In this document: positions 58,925-64,000 of the stretch, piece after piece
Layout: each line of letters opens with the position of its first letter
Numbering within the stretch: position 1 is the first letter of the stretch
DNA from: Actinopolymorpha alba DSM 45243
GTDB lineage: Bacteria; Actinomycetota; Actinomycetes; Propionibacteriales; Actinopolymorphaceae
NCBI RefSeq assembly: GCF_000373925.1
Contig: NZ_KB892708.1
Location: forward strand, 1-64,000
DNA length: 64,000 nucleotides
Reading direction: 5' to 3'
Made by a program: the position numbers and the translations under genes
The notes under the pieces: model-generated
Seen by the model: only the letters and a program-made list of their open reading frames with translations
Databases searched by the model: none
What the model was told of the DNA's origin: nothing

Positions 58925-59823
58925 CGGTCGGCTCCCTGGCGAGAACGCTCGCGGAGCTGCGGGTCGAGGAGTTCGCGCAGCCCGTCGCCCAGCAGGTTGA
59001 CGCCGATCACGGTCGCCGCGACCGCGAGGCCGGGGAGTACGACGTTCCAGGGCGCCACGCTCACTGTCGCCTGCGCTTCCTGCAGCATGCGTCCCCACGA
59101 CGGTGCCGGCGGCGGCGTGCCCAGCCCGAGGTACGACAGCGACGCCTCGGCGACGACCGCGATGCCGAAGGCCAGGGTCGCCTGAACCACGAGCGTGTGC
59201 CAGATGTTCGGAAGCACGTGCCGGACAAGGATCATCACCGGGCGGGTTCCGCAGGTCCGGGCGGCGAGCACGAAGTCCTGCGTGAACACCCGGCTCGCGG
59301 AGATCCGGGTCAGCCGCGCCACCTCGGCGGACAGGCCGATGCCGATCGCCGTGACCGCGACCCCCGTCGACGCGCCGTACACCGTGACCAGCAGCATCGC
59401 GAGCAGCAGTGTCGGGAACGCGATCACGATGTCGATCAGCCCAGCGATCGCGTCGTCGACCATCCGTCCGGCCGCGGCCGCCACCAGACCCAGGGGCACG
59501 CCGATCACGGACGCGACCACGACGGAGGAAAACCCGACCCACACAGCGGTCCACGCGCCCAGCATCAGCTGGGTGAACTGGTCACGTCCCAGCCTGTCGG
59601 TGCCGGCCCAGTGGAGTGCCGAGGGCCCGGACAGGCGGGCGCCGGGGGATGCCTGGTCGAGGCCGTACGGCGTCCAGATCAGCGACACGAGGGCCAGCGC
59701 GAGGATGGCGCCGACGACCACGACGCCGGCCACGAAGGCGGGCGAGCGCACCCCACGGCGCGTCCGGACACCTGGCGTCGGCCCCGCCTCCACAGCGGTC
59801 GACTCGAGTGTGGGCACGCTCAT
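58921..59823 (-). CDS. ABC transporter permease (DppC/OppC type)
   Basis: 300 residues from ATG 59823. Six membrane segments are seen after a hydrophilic N-terminus of about 30 residues (first at FVAGVVVVGAILALALVSLIW). TDRLGRDQFTQLMLGA and the EAA loop AARTCGTRPVMILVRHVLPNIWH are typical of OppC. It pairs with the OppB-type permease whose stop overlaps this ATG. Confidence 0.92.
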   Translation of the reverse strand: MSVPTLESTAVEAGPTPGVRTRRGVRSPAFVAGVVVVGAILALALVSLIWTPYGLDQASPGARLSGPSALHWAGTDRLGRDQFTQLMLGAWTAVWVGFSSVVVASVIGVPLGLVAAAAGRMVDDAIAGLIDIVIAFPTLLLAMLLVTVYGASTGVAVTAIGIGLSAEVARLTRISASRVFTQDFVLAARTCGTRPVMILVRHVLPNIWHTLVVQATLAFGIAVVAEASLSYLGLGTPPPAPSWGRMLQEAQATVSVAPWNVVLPGLAVAATVIGVNLLGDGLRELLDPQLRERSRQGADR

Positions 59824-60776
59824 CCCGCACCACCCCGCAGCCGTGGATCGATCAGCCGTTGAACGACGTCCACCACGAGACCCACCACCAGGACAGTGGC
59901 GGTCATGAGGAACACCGTGCCCTGGACCACCGGCAGGTCGCGCGCCTTGACACTGGTGAGCAGCAGCGTGCCGAGGCCGGGCAGAGCGAAGACGCTCTCG
60001 ATGACGACCGTTCCGAGCAGGGAACTCGCCAACAGCACACCGAGAACGTTGACCACCGGCGCGGCGCCGTTGCGGAGACCGTGCCGCCACAGCGCCTGGG
60101 TCAGGCTGTAGCCGAGGGATCGCGCGGTCCGGATGTACTCCTGGTTGAGCACGTCCAACGTCGCCGACCGGACGTACCTCACCAGGACGGAGGTCTGCGC
60201 GACGGTCAGCGTGATCACGGGCAGGACCAGCGACCGTGCCGCGAGCGTGGGCTCCAGCCAGGCATCGCGCGGAAAGCCGCCGGGTGGGAGCAGGCGCCAG
60301 TCCACGGCCACCAACCAGACCAGGATGATCCCCACCCAGAAGACCGGCAGCGCGATGCCCAGCTGCGCGAGGGCGGAAACGACGATCCCGGCGACCCCGC
60401 GCCGGCGTACGGCGGCGAGGATCCCGATCGGGACGGCGACCAGCAACGACAGGACGAACGCGCTCAGGGCCAGCGGAAGCGTCACCGGGAGCCGGCCCAC
60501 GATCTGGTCGAGGACCGGCAGCCTGGTGAAGAGGCTCTCGCCCAGCTGGCCGCTCAGCAGTCCGCCGAACCATCCGGTGAACTGCTCCAGCAGCGGCCGG
60601 TCCGTACCCAGCTGGTGCCGGATCGCGTCCAGCTGGTCAGGTGACGCGCCGACCGCGAGCAGCGTCACCGCCGGGTCACCCGGAAGCACCCGGAGCAGGA
60701 AGAAGATCGCCGAACCCGCGACGACCAGTGAACCCAGCAGCCAGGTGACCCGCCGGAGGAGGTACCCGAGCACGCC
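59820..60776 (-). CDS. ABC transporter permease (DppB/OppB type)
   Basis: 318 residues from GTG 60776, preceded by gggaggt; GTG 60812 further up is possible. Six membrane segments begin with VTWLLGSLVVAGSAIFFLLRVLPGDP, the classic OppB N-terminus, and the EAA loop is RTARSLGYSLTQALWRHGLRNG. It is the first permease of the operon, 87 bp after the binding-protein gene. Confidence 0.92.
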   Translation of the reverse strand, partial: GVLGYLLRRVTWLLGSLVVAGSAIFFLLRVLPGDPAVTLLAVGASPDQLDAIRHQLGTDRPLLEQFTGWFGGLLSGQLGESLFTRLPVLDQIVGRLPVTLPLALSAFVLSLLVAVPIGILAAVRRRGVAGIVVSALAQLGIALPVFWVGIILVWLVAVDWRLLPPGGFPRDAWLEPTLAARSLVLPVITLTVAQTSVLVRYVRSATLDVLNQEYIRTARSLGYSLTQALWRHGLRNGAAPVVNVLGVLLASSLLGTVVIESVFALPGLGTLLLTSVKARDLPVVQGTVFLMTATVLVVGLVVDVVQRLIDPRLRGGAG

Positions 60777-60863
60777 TACCTCCCGCCGGTCACGTGGTCG
60801 ATAGACCGGCACCTGGCCGGCGACCCGCCGAAGCAGGCGCCGGCCACGTGCGCGGGCGACAGA

Positions 60864-62435
60864 TCAGGACCGCTTGGCGATCGGCGCCACATAGAAGCTG
60901 TCTGTCGTGTTGTTCTTCTGGTAGCCGCTGACCGAACTCGAGGCCACCTTGATCGCCGGGTCGAGGAAGAGCCAGTTGCTGGCCGCGTCCTCGGAGATCT
61001 TGCGGGCCACCTTCTTCAGCAGCGCGGTCTGCTCAGCCTGCGTGGCCGCGGACTCCGACTGCTTCACCCACTGCTGGACCTGCTTGTTGTCGTACTGCCA
61101 GTAGAACTCCGGATCGCCGTACCAAACCAGGTCGCGCTGGTTGACGTGCGTCATGATCGTGGCCGCGAAGTTGTGGTTCTTGTACACCTTGTCGGTCCAC
61201 GTGGCGTCGTCGATCGGGTTCAGCCTGATGGTGATGCCGGCCTGCGACAGCTGGCTTTTCAGACCCTGCGCGATGATGTTGGTCGCGTCCGAGGGCACGT
61301 AGTCGACGGTGAACGAAAGCCCCTTCGGGTATCCCGCCTTCGCCAGCAGCTTCTTCGCGTTCGCCGGGTTGTACGCGTCGATGCTGGTGAGGTCTTCGTA
61401 CCACGGGTCGGTCGGCGGCACCATCGAGCCGATGACCTGGCCACGGTCAGCCCAGACGGCCGTCAACAGTGCCTTACGGTCGGTCGCCTGGCGGATCGCC
61501 CGGCGTACGTCGACATTGGTGAACGGCGCCTTCGCGTCGTTGAAGTTGAACAACTCCTTGGTCGTCGAGGTGCCTTCCACGATGGTGAAGTCGGGGCGGT
61601 TCTCGAACTGCGTCAGCATGTCGGGCGACGTCACCTGCGTCACGAGGTCGAGCTGCCCGCTGAGAAGGGCGTTGTTCTCGGCGGTGGCGTCCTTGAAGAA
61701 CCGGTAGACGACCTGCTTGTTGGCCGGCTTGGTGCCCCAGTACTTCTCGTTGCGGTCCAGGGTGATGGAGTCACCCTGCTTCCAATCGGCAACGGTGTAA
61801 GGCCCGGTCCCGATCACGGTGGTGTCGGGCTTGCCGGCGCTCTGCTTCGTCACCGCCGCTCCGGTCGCGGTCAGGTAGAAGAGGAACGACTGGGAACGCT
61901 CCGACAAGGTGACCTTGACGGTGCTCGCGTCCGGCGCCTCGATGTCCTTCATGACCTGGAGGTTCTTCTTACGGGCGCTGGTCGACTCCTCGGAGATCAC
62001 CCGCTCGAGCGTCGCCCGGACGTCGCTCGCCTTGAGAGGCGTGCCGTCAGAGAAGGTGACCCCTGGGCGGAGGTGGAAGGTGTAGACCTTGCCGTCGGGG
62101 GAGACGTCCCACGACTTCGCCAGCAGGGGCTCGACCTTGCCGTCATCCGTCAGCACCGTGAGGCCCTCGACGACGTTGCGGAGCAACACCTGGGCGTGGC
62201 CGGTGTTGCCACCTTTGACCACATCGAGAGTGGTTGGTTCGTTGAGCGAGCCCACCGTGATGGTCGCGTCCGGGTTGACGGCGCCGGGCTTCGCGCCGGC
62301 TTGCGTTCCTGCGTCGGTCGTGCCGGCGTTCGTCGTGCAGGCCGAGAGCGCGAGGGCAGCGACCGCGGCGGCAGCGACGAGGGTGCGGAGGGGGGTGACG
62401 GACCGGACGGCCCGCGACCAGCCTGAGGTGGGCAT
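60864..62435 (-). CDS. ABC transporter substrate-binding lipoprotein, family 5 (oligopeptide type)
   Basis: 523 residues from ATG 62435. The lipoprotein signal ends in LALSACTT. The mature protein has the family-5 pattern NPDATITVGSLNEPTTLDVVKG, LLAKSWDVSPDGKVYTFHLRPGVTFSDGTPLKASDV and YPKGLSFTVDYVPSDATN. It presents a peptide-like, nickel-chelate or similar ligand to the permease pair downstream; the ligand cannot be deduced. It is the first gene of the operon. The frame opens further upstream but without ribosome site. Confidence 0.92.
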   Translation of the reverse strand: MPTSGWSRAVRSVTPLRTLVAAAAVAALALSACTTNAGTTDAGTQAGAKPGAVNPDATITVGSLNEPTTLDVVKGGNTGHAQVLLRNVVEGLTVLTDDGKVEPLLAKSWDVSPDGKVYTFHLRPGVTFSDGTPLKASDVRATLERVISEESTSARKKNLQVMKDIEAPDASTVKVTLSERSQSFLFYLTATGAAVTKQSAGKPDTTVIGTGPYTVADWKQGDSITLDRNEKYWGTKPANKQVVYRFFKDATAENNALLSGQLDLVTQVTSPDMLTQFENRPDFTIVEGTSTTKELFNFNDAKAPFTNVDVRRAIRQATDRKALLTAVWADRGQVIGSMVPPTDPWYEDLTSIDAYNPANAKKLLAKAGYPKGLSFTVDYVPSDATNIIAQGLKSQLSQAGITIRLNPIDDATWTDKVYKNHNFAATIMTHVNQRDLVWYGDPEFYWQYDNKQVQQWVKQSESAATQAEQTALLKKVARKISEDAASNWLFLDPAIKVASSSVSGYQKNNTTDSFYVAPIAKRS

Positions 62436-62858
62436 GTACTTGCTCCAAGACACACGTGGTCGGACTCTGAAGTGGCTTTCTCTCGGCCCCCGCCGGTGAA
62501 CTACCGATATGTAAGTGATGGGGAGTGGCCGGGATATTCCGCGGCGTCTCACCCCACGCGCCGGATCCTCATGGGCACCGCGTGGCCCGGCGAGGCACGG
62601 ATCGCTGGTCGGATGTTGGCGTCAGCGACAACAGCGACCGCGGGTCCCGGCACCGATCGAAGGAGCGGAGCGGTCGAGCGGCGGCGGGAATCTCACGCAG
62701 GCGAGAGTACCTGACGGGCGGGAATTCCTAGTGATTCAGTGGGAGTGCGCTTCATCACGTGCCGGGATCTGTACGGAATCTGTACGGAATCTGCCGAGAA
62801 CGGGTGACCCTGCCGAGTCAGGGACCTGCTGAGATCGTCCGGATGCGTCGAGGCTGTC

Positions 62859-62900
62859 CGGGTGCTTCAGGACATGAGACCGGGTGCTTCAGGACATGAG
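62859..62900. repeat. 22-bp tandem repeat (two copies)
   Basis: cgggtgcttcaggacatgag occurs at 62859-62878 and 62881-62900, separated by two bases. Just upstream tctgtacggaa occurs twice in tandem (62767-62788). Confidence 0.8.
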
Positions 62901-62902
62901 GA

Positions 62903-62924
62903 AGGCCCCGCCGAAACGGGGCCT
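62903..62924 (-). terminator. Terminator of the tRNA cluster
   Basis: aggccccg (62903-62910) and cggggcct (62917-62924) form a perfect 8-bp stem with a 6-base loop, 20 bp beyond tRNA-Val. Confidence 0.65.
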
Positions 62925-62943
62925 GACCTGCGGAAATGCGGGG

Positions 62944-63015
62944 TGGGCGATACTGGGATTGAACCAGTGACCTCTACCGTGTCAAGGTAGCGCTCTCCCA
63001 CTGAGCTAATCGCCC
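62944..63015 (-). tRNA. tRNA-Val (GAC)
   Basis: The cloverleaf is complete: acceptor GGGCGAT pairs with ATCGCCC, D-loop TAGCTCAGTGGGAGAGC, anticodon loop CTTGACACG with GAC, and T-loop GGTTCAATCCC. CCA is not encoded. Confidence 0.93.
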
Positions 63016-63034
63016 GCGTGTTGCGAGGGGTTCG

Positions 63035-63105
63035 AGGTGGAGACGGGATTTGAACCCGTGTACACGGCTTTGCAGGCCGTTGCCTCGCCTCTCGGCCACT
63101 CCACC
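63035..63105 (-). tRNA. tRNA-Cys (GCA)
   Basis: Acceptor GGTGGAG pairs with CTCCACC, anticodon loop CCTGCAAAG contains GCA, and T-loop GGTTCAAATCC is normal. The discriminator base is U, as expected for tRNA-Cys. Confidence 0.93.
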
Positions 63106-63166
63106 GACGACAGGCCTGCAAGTGTGAGACCTGGGGGCAAACCCCAGACCCCCCAGGCCCGCTCCG

Positions 63167-63239
63167 AGCGGACGACGGGATTCGAACCCGCGACCCTCAC
63201 CTTGGCAAGGTGATGCGCTACCAGCTGCGCTACGTCCGC
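63167..63239 (-). tRNA. tRNA-Gly (GCC)
   Basis: Acceptor GCGGACG pairs with CGTCCGC, anticodon loop CTTGCCAAG contains GCC, T-loop GGTTCGAATCC. It is the first tRNA of a Gly-Cys-Val cluster on the reverse strand, followed by a small ctggggg/ccccag hairpin. Confidence 0.94.
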
Positions 63240-63273
63240 ATGTGCGCCGCGCTGTTTCCTCGACGCGCAGAGA

Positions 63274-63301
63274 ACATTATCCGATCCTTCGCCCGACTCA
63301 A
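63274..63301 (-). promoter_or_regulatory. Candidate promoter of the tRNA cluster
   Basis: On the reverse strand TTGAGT (63296-63301) and TAATGT (63274-63279) are 16 bp apart; the expected start lies about 28 bases before tRNA-Gly. The -35 box overlaps the end of the CapA-family gene. Confidence 0.45.
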
Positions 63302-64000
63302 ACTGGGGGTTCCGGTACGTCGCTCAGATCCGCACACGAGCGGAGCCGAACCCAGTCCCGGCGCATCTCCCGCGCCTGCCTGCCGGCCGCGAAATCGGGC
63401 AGTCCGTCGGACCCGATCAGGGCAGGCGCCCAGTGGGCCTTCGCGACGGTACGCCCAGAGAGCGTGACCGTCAGGACGCCGGTCGTGATGGTCTCGGTGG
63501 AGCTGCGGTTGTACCAAACGAAGTTGCCGAGCCCGTACGCGACGAAGGCGCTGGTGCCGGTCAGTTGACCCGCTGCCAGCTGGACGTGGGCATGGGTGCC
63601 GGCCACGATGTCGGCGCCGGCAGCCGAGAGTGCGCGGGCCAGCGACCGCTGGTCGCCGGTCGGGCAGCCCTCCCGCTCGACACCCCAGTGCAGGTAGACC
63701 ACTACGACATCGGCTTCCTGGCGCGCCTGACGTACCGCCGCGAGAAGACGCTGCGGGTCGAGCGACGCGGCGACCCCGGCGCTGGACTCGGTGGCCGAGA
63801 AGTTCCGCGTGGTCGGGTCCACGACGGCGTCGGCGCCGATCACCGCGATCGTCGTACCCCTGATCGTCACCAGGTGGGGCGCGAAGGCCTCGGCCGCGTT
63901 CGCGCCGATCCCCACGACAGCCAGGGGAGCGCGGGCCTTCGCCGCAAGGCTGTCGGCCAACCCGACAGGGCCGTAGTCGACGGCATGGTTGTTCGCCATG
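63298..64000 (-). CDS. CapA family protein, C-terminal part (gene runs past window end)
   Basis: About 234 residues are inside the window; the N-terminus lies beyond the edge, since the first visible residues ANNHAVDYG are an internal motif of this family. VVVVYLHWGVEREGCPT, ADIVAGTHAHVQ and VAYGLGNFVWY follow in the standard order of the calcineurin-like PGA_cap domain. Family members take part in poly-gamma-glutamate or capsule synthesis; whether this one is exported cannot be seen without the N-terminus. Confidence 0.88.
   Translation of the reverse strand, partial: MANNHAVDYGPVGLADSLAAKARAPLAVVGIGANAAEAFAPHLVTIRGTTIAVIGADAVVDPTTRNFSATESSAGVAASLDPQRLLAAVRQARQEADVVVVYLHWGVEREGCPTGDQRSLARALSAAGADIVAGTHAHVQLAAGQLTGTSAFVAYGLGNFVWYNRSSTETITTGVLTVTLSGRTVAKAHWAPALIGSDGLPDFAAGRQAREMRRDWVRLRSCADLSDVPEPPV

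Larger units (their letters stand above)
62436..62943. other. Intergenic region with small tandem repeats
   Basis: The 508-bp gap between the ABC operon start and the tRNA cluster end holds the ABC promoter region (AT-rich tacatatcggta near 62507-62514), tctgtacggaa twice in tandem at 62767-62788, and a 22-bp tandem repeat at 62859-62900. No gene is supported. Confidence 0.5.

Noticed and set aside
62436-62900. Short plus-strand open frames between the ABC operon and tRNAs
   Set aside because: Low-complexity, Arg/Ser-rich products with no ribosome sites; only small tandem repeats are supported here.

Overview
The window is chromosomal DNA of a high-GC actinobacterium. Supporting signs are the strongly GC-biased third codon positions, frequent GTG starts, genes running into each other by 4-bp ATGA/GTGA overlaps, a DUF222/HNH-type protein, an Rpf-like LysM protein behind a c-di-AMP (ydaO) riboswitch, a NirA-type sulfite reductase followed by a tiny zinc-ribbon protein and cysH, and several apparently leaderless promoters. 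A relative of Kribbella or Actinopolymorpha would fit, but the genus is inference. No phage, plasmid backbone, complete insertion sequence, CRISPR array or rRNA is visible.

Layout. 1-600: 5' end of a DUF222/HNH-type gene and a palindrome-rich spacer. 0.6-7.9 kb: flavin-type oxidoreductase, NAD-dependent dehydrogenase, S9 peptidase, DapA-family aldolase, AraC regulator, VOC protein, and a sigma factor coupled to an O6-alkylguanine methyltransferase. 7.9-10.8 kb: TldD/TldE protease pair. 10.9-16.4 kb: a sugar operon (LacI regulator, binding protein, two permeases, GH130 phosphorylase) with twin operators overlapping its promoter. 16.4-19.1 kb: aldo/keto reductase, a 224-bp MITE-like element, and the riboswitch-controlled Rpf-like protein. 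19.1-24.1 kb: a HAD-like phosphatase, an SbcD/SbcC-like (YhaO/YhaN-like) pair and a GNAT enzyme. 24.1-29.6 kb: FdhD, MarR, a DHA2 exporter and glycogen debranching enzyme.

29.8-36.6 kb: a hydrolase-sigma-SRPBCC operon, a second LacI regulator with a glycoamylase-like (GH144-type) secreted enzyme sharing operator sites, and a His-rich CDF metal exporter divergent from an ArsR repressor. 36.6-41.3 kb: assimilatory sulfate reduction and siroheme genes (sulfite reductase, small zinc-ribbon protein, cysH, fused cysG, chelatase) behind a short cysteine-containing leader peptide and hairpins that look like an attenuator. 41.4-45.6 kb: a Uma2-family protein with a remnant of a second copy, glyA under a ZTP (pfl) riboswitch, and an AidB-like acyl-CoA dehydrogenase.

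45.7-51.9 kb: four overlapping genes for uncharacterised membrane and exported proteins, next to a two-component system. 52-55.8 kb: YihY-type membrane protein, ArsB/NhaD-type transporter and CPA1 antiporter. 56-62.4 kb: an oligopeptide/nickel-type ABC operon ending in a DUF1684 gene, and a small secreted ORF lacking a standard start codon. 62.9-63.3 kb: tRNA-Gly, tRNA-Cys and tRNA-Val in one unit. The window ends inside a CapA-family gene.

Noteworthy regulation: two recognisable riboswitches, one leader-peptide attenuator candidate, two LacI operator sets, and long near-perfect RNA hairpins in many intergenic gaps.
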